This document shows, piece after piece, positions 15,491 to 24,000 of a stretch of DNA of 64,000 nucleotides. Origin of the DNA: CAVQUE01 sp046290435. GTDB lineage: Bacteria > Actinomycetota > Acidimicrobiia > Acidimicrobiales > UBA8592. Both the position numbers and the translations under genes were made by a program. Below the pieces are notes generated by a model, which worked only from the letters and a program-made list of their open reading frames with translations, ran no database searches and was not told where the DNA came from. Location: the NCBI GenBank assembly GCA_046290435.1, contig JBKAGO010000071.1:1-64000 (forward strand), written 5' to 3'. Within the stretch, counting starts at the first letter, position 1, and every line of letters begins with the position of its first letter.

Positions 15491-17080
15491 TCAGTAGCGC
15501 GTCGGACCGTGCGGGGGGTGGTCGGCCGACTGAGCGAAGGGCGGTGGCTGGGTTGGTGGGACCTCGCTCGAGGCCGAGACGGCCGGCGCTGCGTCCAGAG
15601 GGGAGGGAGCATCGGAGGAGCTGCTCGGCGCAGGCGCTTGACCGAAGGCTGTCGGTGCAGTGCCGTGAATGGGCTGGGGGCCGCTCGGGCTCTCACCATG
15701 CAGCGTGCCGCTGGGCGCAATCGGACTGGCTCGTTGTTCCAGTGCGACGAGAGGCACGCCATTGCGATGGCCCCAGATCGCTCCGGCGATGAGACATGCG
15801 GCCCCAACGCTGATGCTCCCGGCGAGCAGGGCAACGAGCGGGTTCATCGAGACGGTCGCTTCGGCGTCGCCGAACTGTGCAAACCAACCGGCACTGGCGG
15901 TTGCGGCCAGCGTTCCACCTGTGACCCACGCGCCCAATCCGACGAGAGCACCGCCGGTTGCGGCGGTCACGCCAGCTCTCTTGAGGACCGTCGAAGGGTC
16001 GTCCGGTCGCTCAGCATCGAGGCTTCGATGAAACGCGGCTCCGATGGCGAGGGGCAGCAGCAGAGCCGTCAACCTGGCCCATATCGGCAGTCCGCCGTCC
16101 ATGATCGACGCGCTTCCAGCCACCCCCTCTGCGCCGAAGACGCTCTCGGCAACGGATCCGCCGCTCGCCTCGAATTCGGTCGGTGTGCCGGTTGCGAAGG
16201 CGATCCAGCCCGCGGCCAAGGTGAGGCCGACGAGCATGACCGCGAGGATGAGGCCGAGGAAGCCCAGCAGGGTCATGTCGTCGGTAGCGAACGTCACGAT
16301 GAAGGTTGCGACGAGAATCAGTGCCCCGGCGGTGAGGGCATAGCCAATGATCCCAGCGCGGGCTCCCGTCAGGAGGGGCTGGATCGGACTCCCGGCGAAG
16401 AGGGCAAGGTCATGGGTGTTCGCGATGAGCGTTCCGAGCGCTACGACGACCGCAGTTACGAGGAATGCCGATGTGCCGTTGAAGACGATCTCGAACTCGC
16501 TGACCGTTCGGCCAGCGATGCCGCTGAGGAAGAGAGCGCCGGAACCGGCGAGGAACCCGGTCTTGCCGGCATGGATGAGCATCTGGGTGGGCGCTGTCTG
16601 CGGTAGGCGATAGCGACGGCCCATGCTGTAGGCGAGGACCCCTGGGGCGGCGCTGAGGGGTAGAAGCATCATGTCGAGTTCGAGGGACCCATCGAAGATG
16701 CGGACGCCGGTGTGAGCGCTGGCCTGTGCGCCCAGGACGATCGCGACGATGCCCGTGATCAGGTGTGAGGATTCGACCTGCGGGGGGATTTCGAAGAGGA
16801 CATTGGCAATCACGACGAGGCTTATCGCCAGCGCAATGACGCCGACCAGTGCGCCTGCAGCCACCGTTGCGGCGTGCCGAAGGTCGTCCGTCAGCCAGCT
16901 CGGGAGTGTCAAGGGAGCTGGAGGGCCTACCGGCGCGAAGGACGGCGCCTCGTGCGAGTCGTGAGCGGCGGCGGCGGGCACCTGGGATGGTTGATCACCA
17001 GCAGCGAAGTGCCATCCGCACGTCGCGCAGAAGTTGACGGGCACGGCACTCGAGGCCTGGCACTGCGGGCAACTGATCAT
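15491..17080 (-). CDS. Zinc-ribbon multi-spanning membrane protein
   Basis: 529 residues. The N-terminus has a zinc-ribbon (CPQCQ near residue 4 and CATCGW near residue 18), then a Pro/Ala-rich linker. About ten hydrophobic segments fill residues ~75-450, followed by a disordered Ser/Pro/Ala-rich tail of ~80 residues. The layout resembles actinobacterial zinc-ribbon integral membrane proteins of unknown function. The start at 17080 is chosen for CAGGAG six bases upstream and because the zinc-ribbon begins immediately; ATG at 17095 is possible. Regulon element copy 8, in minus orientation, lies ~65 bp upstream. Confidence 0.7.
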   Translation of the reverse strand: MISCPQCQASSAVPVNFCATCGWHFAAGDQPSQVPAAAAHDSHEAPSFAPVGPPAPLTLPSWLTDDLRHAATVAAGALVGVIALAISLVVIANVLFEIPPQVESSHLITGIVAIVLGAQASAHTGVRIFDGSLELDMMLLPLSAAPGVLAYSMGRRYRLPQTAPTQMLIHAGKTGFLAGSGALFLSGIAGRTVSEFEIVFNGTSAFLVTAVVVALGTLIANTHDLALFAGSPIQPLLTGARAGIIGYALTAGALILVATFIVTFATDDMTLLGFLGLILAVMLVGLTLAAGWIAFATGTPTEFEASGGSVAESVFGAEGVAGSASIMDGGLPIWARLTALLLPLAIGAAFHRSLDAERPDDPSTVLKRAGVTAATGGALVGLGAWVTGGTLAATASAGWFAQFGDAEATVSMNPLVALLAGSISVGAACLIAGAIWGHRNGVPLVALEQRASPIAPSGTLHGESPSGPQPIHGTAPTAFGQAPAPSSSSDAPSPLDAAPAVSASSEVPPTQPPPFAQSADHPPHGPTRY

Positions 17081-17145
17081 GGGGTGCTCCTGCATTTGGA
17101 AACTCGAACGAGCAATCTCCTCGTCGGCAGGAGGTTGGCCGCAAT

Positions 17146-17165
17146 AACCGATGATGTGTTCGGTC
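17146..17165 (-). promoter_or_regulatory. Regulon element copy 8 (putative TetR operator)
   Basis: Plus strand AACCGATGATGTGTTCGGTC; on the minus strand GACCGAACACATCATCGGTT. It points toward the minus-strand gene starting at 17080. It is paired with copy 9, 25 bp away and facing the other way. Confidence 0.75.
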
Positions 17166-17190
17166 GCGTGTCGTTGATGGCTCGTTCGGA

Positions 17191-17210
17191 AACCGAACAC
17201 ATCATCGGTC
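17191..17210 (+). promoter_or_regulatory. Regulon element copy 9 (putative TetR operator)
   Basis: AACCGAACACATCATCGGTC, 106 bp before the DUF2510 gene at 17317. Copies 8 and 9 lie back to back in one divergent intergenic region, one per gene. Confidence 0.75.
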
Positions 17211-17316
17211 AAGGGCTGGCTGTGGTAGCCGATTCCTGGAGAGACGGCCGTTATCCGAGTAGATGCTCGGGGGCATTCCTGGCTGAATGTCGGCGGAGAC
17301 ATGAGAGGAAACGAAG

Positions 17317-17979
17317 ATGGCAGAAATGGTGATCATTGTTGTGGTAGCGAGCGTCGGGCTCTACCTGTGGCTGCGAAATGGAGAGGTCCTGCGATTCGAG
17401 ACCACAGCCACTGCGGAGCAAGTTGGTCTGCAGGTCGTCGGGGTCGTCGGAACGAATCGGCGATGGGCGACGGTGTCGCAGACGCCTACGAACGTCGCGT
17501 TTTCTTACCACAAGAAGCCAAATGTTCTTCTCGCATTCGTGCTTCTCCTGTTCTTCATTGTCCCCGGGATCTTGTACCTCGTGCTCGGCTCGAAGCGAGA
17601 GTCGCTCAACGTGACGGTCGTCGATAGTGGTCAGGGCAACCCTCAGGTTCAGATCACGAGCAGTGGCTTTCGCGGCAAGTTCGCTGGCCGGGAGGTCGCC
17701 AAGGCCCTTGGTGCTGCAACGGGCATGCAGCCCCAGAGCGCTGCTCCGCAGTCCCAGCCCGCTCAGGTCGTGCCGAGTGCGTCGCCCCAGGCGCTCCCGA
17801 CGACGACCGCCAGCGCAGCCGACGCTCCTGCAGCCCAGGGCACAGCAGTCGCCGCTGTCGGAACCGCGACTGCGACGGTCGCTCCATCGCTGCCTGCTGC
17901 AGGTTGGTTCCCTGATGACGAGCGTGAAGGCGGCTTGCGCTGGTGGGACGGCACTGCCTGGACCGACCACCGGGCCTGA
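17317..17979 (+). CDS. Membrane protein with C-terminal DUF2510 domain
   Basis: 220 residues. A short N-terminal hydrophobic segment (VIIVVVASVGLYLWL) and a second one (VLLAFVLLLFFIVPGILYLVLG) flank a small beta-rich part. An Ala/Pro/Thr-rich linker follows. The last ~30 residues read AAGWFPDD with LRWWDGTAWTDH, the DUF2510 signature common in actinobacterial membrane proteins. The ATG is preceded by GAGAGGAAACGAAG. It is transcribed divergently from the zinc-ribbon membrane protein, with regulon element copy 9 upstream. Role unknown. Confidence 0.75.
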   Translation: MAEMVIIVVVASVGLYLWLRNGEVLRFETTATAEQVGLQVVGVVGTNRRWATVSQTPTNVAFSYHKKPNVLLAFVLLLFFIVPGILYLVLGSKRESLNVTVVDSGQGNPQVQITSSGFRGKFAGREVAKALGAATGMQPQSAAPQSQPAQVVPSASPQALPTTTASAADAPAAQGTAVAAVGTATATVAPSLPAAGWFPDDEREGGLRWWDGTAWTDHRA

Positions 17980-18043
17980 GCAACGAATTCTTCGGCGTAG
18001 ATAACCAAGTCGGAGCACGGAGCACGGAGCAAATTCAGCGGCC

Positions 18044-18063
18044 AACCGAACAAGTTGTCGGTC
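18044..18063 (+). promoter_or_regulatory. Regulon element copy 10 (putative TetR operator)
   Basis: AACCGAACAAGTTGTCGGTC, 79 bp before the two-TM gene at 18143. It probably also drives the lipoprotein gene at 18505. Confidence 0.72.
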
Positions 18064-18142
18064 ATGAAGGTCGCCGCTGCACCGATCACTATGCGCAGCA
18101 TCACACTTTCAAATCTCAACCCAAACCTTATCGGAGGTAGTC

Positions 18143-18436
18143 ATGCGTCGTACTTTGTCCCTCATCTTCTTTTTGGCGTTTGCTGGTGGATCGGCGGCGC
18201 TATTCGCTGCTCCACTGGTGAGCGGCCCGCGTGGTGCGCAGCTCAGCGCACTCGACGCTCTACGTGAAGATGCTGCCTCGTTGGCGACGACCCAACTCGT
18301 TGGCGCAGGCGTATGCGCACTTCTCGCACTGATCTGCCTGATCTCGGCACTCGCCAGTAGTAGCAGTAACTCGCAAGGGGAATCTGCCCTGCCGCGGCTC
18401 AGCGAAACGGTCGGCACGCGGTCCGAGGCCCACTGA
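18143..18436 (+). CDS. Small two-TM membrane protein
   Basis: 97 residues. Two hydrophobic segments (LSLIFFLAFAGGSAALFAAPL and VGAGVCALLALICLISALA) are separated by ~30 polar residues, with a short polar tail. A GGAGG ribosome site lies five bases before the ATG. It is the first gene after element copy 10 and is followed after 68 bp by a lipoprotein gene on the same strand. No family recognised; the strong ribosome site and membrane topology support it as real. Confidence 0.65.
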   Translation: MRRTLSLIFFLAFAGGSAALFAAPLVSGPRGAQLSALDALREDAASLATTQLVGAGVCALLALICLISALASSSSNSQGESALPRLSETVGTRSEAH

Positions 18437-18504
18437 GGGCAACGTGGTCGAGCGTGTTCAAAAATCGGCGGGATAGGTCGGCCAGGAACAATAGGAGGAA
18501 GATC

Positions 18505-18924
18505 ATGCCCAGGATAAGGAACATTGGGATCGCAGCGCTGCTGTCGCTCGCTGTCTCAGGATGTGGCGGCGCCCTGTCTGCCGACAGCGCATCGTCGTTC
18601 TGCGAGATTGGCGAGGAACTTGCCGACCGTCGCGACATGAGTTTCGGCGAACCCGATGAGGTTAAGCGAGAGCTTCAGAAGGTCAAAGGTCTGCTCGAGC
18701 ACGTTCAGCGAGGTGGGCCTGAGGGTGTCCGTGGAGATATGGCCGAAGCGATTGCGGATGTCGAGGCGTTCGACGCTGCGTTGGCGTATGTGGACTACGA
18801 CGTGACGGCCCTACATCCGTCAAAGCGGCGTCTCCCGAGTTGGCCACTCTGGGAAGACATTGAGCGAGAGTGTTCGTCATCGTTCAGTAATTTCAGTAAG
18901 ATTGCCAACAACATCCCGAGCTGA
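18505..18924 (+). CDS. Small lipoprotein, paralogue of 6934-7410
   Basis: 139 residues with a lipobox (AVSGCGG, Cys near residue 19). The mature part starts SSFCEIGEELA and contains a second cysteine in ERECSSS near the C-terminus, the same plan as the lipoprotein at 6934. The two also share a segment around DVTEALTDAEQWDAVLAEAGYDV / DMAEAIADVEAFDAALAYV DYDV in the middle. The ATG follows a good AGGAGGAAG site. No element lies between it and the 18143 gene, so they form one unit under copy 10. Likely anchored outside the membrane; function unknown. Confidence 0.72.
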   Translation: MPRIRNIGIAALLSLAVSGCGGALSADSASSFCEIGEELADRRDMSFGEPDEVKRELQKVKGLLEHVQRGGPEGVRGDMAEAIADVEAFDAALAYVDYDVTALHPSKRRLPSWPLWEDIERECSSSFSNFSKIANNIPS

Positions 18925-18971
18925 TCCGCTACTCGTTGAGCGGCGTTGACTTCGTTTGAGTTGTCGTTCGC

Positions 18972-18991
18972 CACCGAACGCATCGTCGGTC
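18972..18991 (+). promoter_or_regulatory. Regulon element copy 11 (putative TetR operator)
   Basis: CACCGAACGCATCGTCGGTC, 114 bp before the lipoprotein gene at 19106. It is the last copy before the helicase cassette. Confidence 0.72.
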
Positions 18992-19105
18992 AAGCATCGG
19001 CGATCTGTCGCCGATCGTAAAGGTGGGCGCAGTTCCACCCGGTCCCCAAGACGTTGGATAAATACTTCCGTTCATCATCTGCGCGCCAAGTCAAGAAGGA
19101 ATGAA

Positions 19106-20263
19106 ATGATCGCTTTTTCACGAGACAGTCTGCGGTACCGGTTGTGGCTCTCTTTGCTGGGGGTAGCAGCCGTGATTGCCGGCTGTGGGTCCTCCGGCGA
19201 TGGTGGATGGCAGGCTTTTGCGGAGGTCGAGAACGAGGAGAGCGACTTCTCGATTGTCACGGCCCCTTCTGAGTTCGACGAAGAGGATGTCGCTCTCGGT
19301 GACGGTTCCTCGGACGAGCTGCCGTTCGTGGATAGTGCGACGCCCACCGCCGTTCCGACCGCCACCGCCGTGCCGACTCCGACCCCCGTGCCGGTGCCGC
19401 AGATGGAGCTCGCCGACGCTCTGATCGACCGGTTCGACGCTGACGGGTTGAGTCCGACCATGCTTGGTGACGAAGGACGATTCAACTGGCATTGCGTCAC
19501 TTCGAAGATCGAGTCGACCGCCCGGCCGTCGGAGCTCGGGATCTTCGGCAAGCGCCACCTGCCCGCTGATGGGCAGCAGTTCGTGGTGGTACAGCTGCGG
19601 ACGATCGACGCTTGCCGCGGGGTCAAGAGGACGATCGTCATCGACGGCAAACGTCTCGCCCTGCGAGATACGGGCCCGGGCTCCCACGAGGAGTACTTCG
19701 CGCTTACCTTCGGTGCAGAGGCCAACTCAGTAGTGCTCGAGTACTCCTCGGCGGGCCTCTCCACTACCTACGATCTGCTCGAGCATCGTCGTGCTGAGGA
19801 GCCGGCGATCCTGTACGTCGACCCGTTCGGTCGCCAGCTGCAAACCGACGTGAACTTCGAGACGCGGATCGACATCACCGAAACCCGCGGGACGGTACGG
19901 ATGTCTTCTCAATCTGCGTCGGTCGCCGCATTTCGCTTCGCCGACTGGGCGGCTACCCAGATCGAGCGGTCCGAGCTCGGTCGTGCATGGGTAGAAGTGG
20001 GCCTCGGGATAGAGACCATTGGCGAAGGTCGGTTGGCCGACCGCGACGTCATTCTCATCGACGACGATGGAACCCGCTACACCGCAACGCTGCTCTGGCG
20101 GCCCAACTATAACAGGTACTTCATCGGATTGGTGTACTTCGATGTTCCAGAAACCTTTCGGAGCGGAACGATGCGCGTCAGACTCGACAATGTTCGTTGG
20201 GGTGGGAGCGAGCTACAGCCCGCGAAGCGCTTCGTCGACATCCCGATCAGCTTTCGAGTTTGA
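19106..20263 (+). CDS. Lipoprotein with beta-rich extracellular domains
   Basis: 385 residues. The signal ends in a lipobox-like VIAGCGSSG (Cys near residue 24). An acidic spacer and a Pro/Thr/Val-rich stretch with repeated VPT-A pattern (about residues 75-100) form a stalk. Beta-rich domains follow, one with WHCV and DACRG, whose two cysteines may pair. The ATG is preceded by AAGGA at six bases. Element copy 11 lies upstream. The folded part is vaguely reminiscent of telokin-like or DUF4352-type exported domains, but I cannot assign it. Confidence 0.7.
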   Translation: MIAFSRDSLRYRLWLSLLGVAAVIAGCGSSGDGGWQAFAEVENEESDFSIVTAPSEFDEEDVALGDGSSDELPFVDSATPTAVPTATAVPTPTPVPVPQMELADALIDRFDADGLSPTMLGDEGRFNWHCVTSKIESTARPSELGIFGKRHLPADGQQFVVVQLRTIDACRGVKRTIVIDGKRLALRDTGPGSHEEYFALTFGAEANSVVLEYSSAGLSTTYDLLEHRRAEEPAILYVDPFGRQLQTDVNFETRIDITETRGTVRMSSQSASVAAFRFADWAATQIERSELGRAWVEVGLGIETIGEGRLADRDVILIDDDGTRYTATLLWRPNYNRYFIGLVYFDVPETFRSGTMRVRLDNVRWGGSELQPAKRFVDIPISFRV

Positions 20264-20442
20264 GGTGCGCGAGGGCGCGACCAGACCATTGACACCCAGC
20301 GATTAATTCCATCCTTCGCCACGCGCCCTTGCCGGCGAGCTGCCGTAGCGGATCGTTGTCAGGCCGAAGCCGGATGGGCGAAGCAGATGGCTCACGATTT
20401 CAGTCGCTCCCTACGGCTTCCACGAAGCTGCAGTGGCAGCCA

Positions 20443-20799
20443 TCACCGGAGGCTCTCAGCCGCGACGCGACTCGCAGCTGCGACTGCCGTCGCCGGATCG
20501 GGTAGGGCGACGAACCTGCGCACTCGCCACTGCGCCGGATCCGCAGGGCCAGCGTCCATAAAGGCGTGGGCGGCGTCGTCGAGATTGAGGTAGCGGCGCG
20601 TGATGCGGTGCTTGTACTGCAGGATGCGGTGGTCGACGCTGACGCCGACCGCAGTGGCGACGTGCATGAACAGCTCCGGCTCGATCTCAGCGAACGGCAG
20701 ACCAGGTCCGCCACGTGCAGGCCCAGCGACCAGGCAGGCGAAGCGTCGGAGCGGCAGTGGGTCGAAGTCAGCGGCGATGTGCACGACGTAGTCGTTCAC
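20443..20799 (-). CDS. Hypothetical protein, 118 residues
   Basis: Starts VNDYVVHIAADFDPLPLRRF after GGGGGATCACC. It has no signal peptide or membrane segment and a plausible globular composition, including YKHRITRRYLNLDDAAHAF. The in-frame upstream part (to 21012) is Pro/Ala/Ser-rich shadow and was excluded; it would also overlap the start of the helicase gene. It lies divergent to the DnaQ-DinG-RecQ gene across ~200 bp and shows no regulon element. It may belong to the helicase cassette. No family recognised. Confidence 0.5.
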   Translation of the reverse strand: MNDYVVHIAADFDPLPLRRFACLVAGPARGGPGLPFAEIEPELFMHVATAVGVSVDHRILQYKHRITRRYLNLDDAAHAFMDAGPADPAQWRVRRFVALPDPATAVAAASRVAAESLR

Positions 20800-21002
20800 G
20801 GTGATCCCCCGTGGAGAGTGGAAGCTCGGTTTGGGGGAAGTGCGCGGCGCCGATCCACCGGGACAGGCCGCCAACGCAGAATACGAACCCGCGCTGACAG
20901 CGAACCCGGGAGCCAGCTTGACGAGGGCCGCAGCGGCCCGACTCAATGGTGCATGCCTGCCGGCCGATGGGGGTGGGTGGCGGACGAAAGCGAGCGCTTC
21001 CC

Positions 21003-24000
21003 ATGACGCCACTCGATGACGTCATAGATCAGCTCCTCGAGAGCGGACCCGTTTCCCTCGAGCACGCGCACCGGCGTCTTGTCGGGCTCGACGCAGGGCT
21101 CGCAGCCCGCGGCGCTCCATGGCTACGCGAGCAGCTGCGTCGGCATCCCGACGTGCGAGTCCTGCCTGGCTCGAGGTTCGAGTGGCGCCCGGTGGAGAGA
21201 ACCGAGCTGGAACTCGTCGCCCCGTCCGACGCTGCGGCCACCCGCCTCGCTCCGCTGCCCGCCAGCGCGGATGGTCAGCACGACGCGCCGTTGCCCGCCA
21301 GCGCGGATGATCAGCACGACGGTGCGACCGACAGGCCGGACTCCGCCGAGCAACGATCGTTGCCTCCGGCGCCCGAAGATCGACCAGCAGCCGACGACGA
21401 AGTCCCAGACAGCGATGCAATCACCGGCCGCCCTGAGGAGACCGTCGTCTTCCCTGAGCCCCGGGCGCTCGGCGAGACGTTCGTCGTGTTCGACATCGAG
21501 GCGAATGCCGATCGGGCGCTTCCCGAAGAGCACGAGATCATCGAGCTCGCAGCCTGCAAGGTCACCGGCGGCGGCGTCGTCGAGGAGTTCTCGACCTTCG
21601 TGGTACCGGACCGCCCGCTGGCGTCCTTCGTCACCGAGCTGACAGGCCTCACCGACCAGCAGGTATCGACCGGGCAGCCCCTGCGGGAGGCGCTGGCTGC
21701 CTTCTTCGCGTTCTGCGACGGCTGGCCGCTGATCGCGCACAACGGGTTCGGCTACGACTTCAAGCTGATCGATGCATCGCTCGTGCGTGCGAGACTGCCG
21801 GCCTTCGCTGGCGAGCGGCTCGACAGCCTCGAACTCGCGCACGTCTTTGCGCCCCGTGCCGGGATCGACGTGTTGCCCGATGTCGACGGCACAGTGCCGC
21901 CGAAGGGACGGTCGCTCGAATATCTCTCCGAGCTTCTTCCCGACAACACCGAGCCGGTCGCCCACCGGGCGCTCGACGATGCTCGTGCGACGGTCGCCAT
22001 CCTGGCGATGATGCTCGAAGCCCTGAGCGGCGCGGAGCCCGACCGCTGCCTGCAGCGTGAGCTGCTCCACCGCAGCGGTCATCCTTGGTCTGCCTGGTTG
22101 TCCGAGGCACCCGACGTACCGATCCTCGAACAGGTCGTGCCGCAGCCCCAACGGCGACACGCTGCACCCCCCACCGGCAGCTTCGATCCGATCGACGCCG
22201 TCGCTCCGCTCGCTGAGGGTGGCGAGCTCGTTGCGATCGCGGGCCGCCGCTACCGCGTCCAGCAGGAGGAGATGGCTTCGTCGATCGCCGATGCATTCGT
22301 GCGGGGCGAGCGTTGCATGATCGAGGCGCCGACGGGCACCGGCAAGACCCTGGCCTACCTGGTGCCGGCGATCGCCTGGGCCCAGGCACAGGGCGAGCCG
22401 GTGGTGGTGGCCACCCATTCGAAGGTGCTCCAGAGCCAGATCCTGGCGTCGTTGCACGAGATCGAGCTCACGTTGGGCCCGGTCAACTGGGTGCTGATCA
22501 AGGGCATGGAGAACTACGTGTCCCTCGATGCGCTCGACGGCGCACTCGACGGCGCTTCGGGCGATGCCCTGGAAGCCCTGGCGCTCGCGGTGATCGTCGG
22601 CTGGGTCGCCCGGACGCCGACGGGGGATTGGGACGACCTACGGGCTTGGTCGCTCGAGGAGCGCCTGCCCGGCTTTGCGACGCTGCGCTGGCGCTTGAGC
22701 ATCGACTCGGATCCGGGAGTGGCGATCACGCCGCTCGATGACCTCTGCTTCTTCCGTCGGGCGCTCGAGGGCCTCGAGTCTGCAGACCTGGCGATCGTCA
22801 ACCACGCTGTCCTGCTGCGCCGCAGCGCAATCCTGGAAGACGGCGACTATCTCGTGCTCGATGAGGCCCACAACCTCGAGGAGTCGGCAACCGCGGCGCT
22901 GACCGAGAACGTGAGCGCAGCAGCCGTCGATCGGCTCTTGGCGACGCTGCACGACCCGGTGCGCAAGTGGGGCACCTTGGGCCGCTACCTCGATGCCACC
23001 AACACGTCCCGCTCCGACCCGGCCATCGCCCGGGTGGTCGAGGCGCTCGACGTATGCCGCGCTGCCAACGACGAGCTCGGCCCGCTGGTGATCGAGTATG
23101 TGCGCAGTCGGAGCGCGGTGAGTGCCGGGGAGATCGCTCGGTTCGGGGTGTCGTATCGGCTCCGGCGTGGTTTCGACACCGACCGGGCGGCGTTCCGGCC
23201 GCTGCGGACCAGCGCCGGCGCACTCGCCCATGCGCTGATCGAGCTGGCCGACGCACTTCAGGGCTTGGCTGTCCCGGCGGAGCTACGTCGCCCGTATCGC
23301 CAGCGGCGCCTGGAGGACGAGATCGCCCGCATGGGTCGTACCGCAAGGGGCTGCGCCACGACCCTCATCGAGATCGTCGATGCCGTCGACGAAGAACAGT
23401 GGATCAACCTCCTCGACGTCAGCCGCACCACCACGCAGTGGACCTGGACCGCGCAGCGTGTCCCGCTGGAGGTTGCCGGCAGGCTCGCGGAACTCTGGGG
23501 CGAGCTGTCGTCGGTGGTGCTGACGTCGGCAACGCTCCGGGTGGCCGGCAGCATGGAGCATCTGGTCGCCCGCCTCGGCTTGCGGTCGGTCGTGCCGAAG
23601 GTGTTGCCGTCACCGTTCGCCGAGTCGGCCGACAACGCGATGCTCGTGCTGCCTGATCACCTCCCGACGCCTCGGGGCGGGCTGATGGACGAATTCGCGT
23701 TGGCCGAGGCCGACGAGTTCGCCCGGCTGTTCATGTTGACCGGTGGCCGGGCGATGGGCCTGTTCACGGCACGATCGCGCATGACGGCAGTGCGTGATCA
23801 CGTCAGGCCCATCCTCGAGCCCGTCCAGATCCCCGTGTTGTGCCAGGGCGACGAGCCGGCACCTGCCCTGGTCGACCGCATGCGTCACGAGACCACCACG
23901 AGCTTGCTGGCCACCCGGTCGTTTTGGGAGGGCGTGGACATCCCCGGCGAGGCGCTCAGTCTCCTCGTGATCGAGAAGCTGCCCTTCTCGTCGCCTGCAG

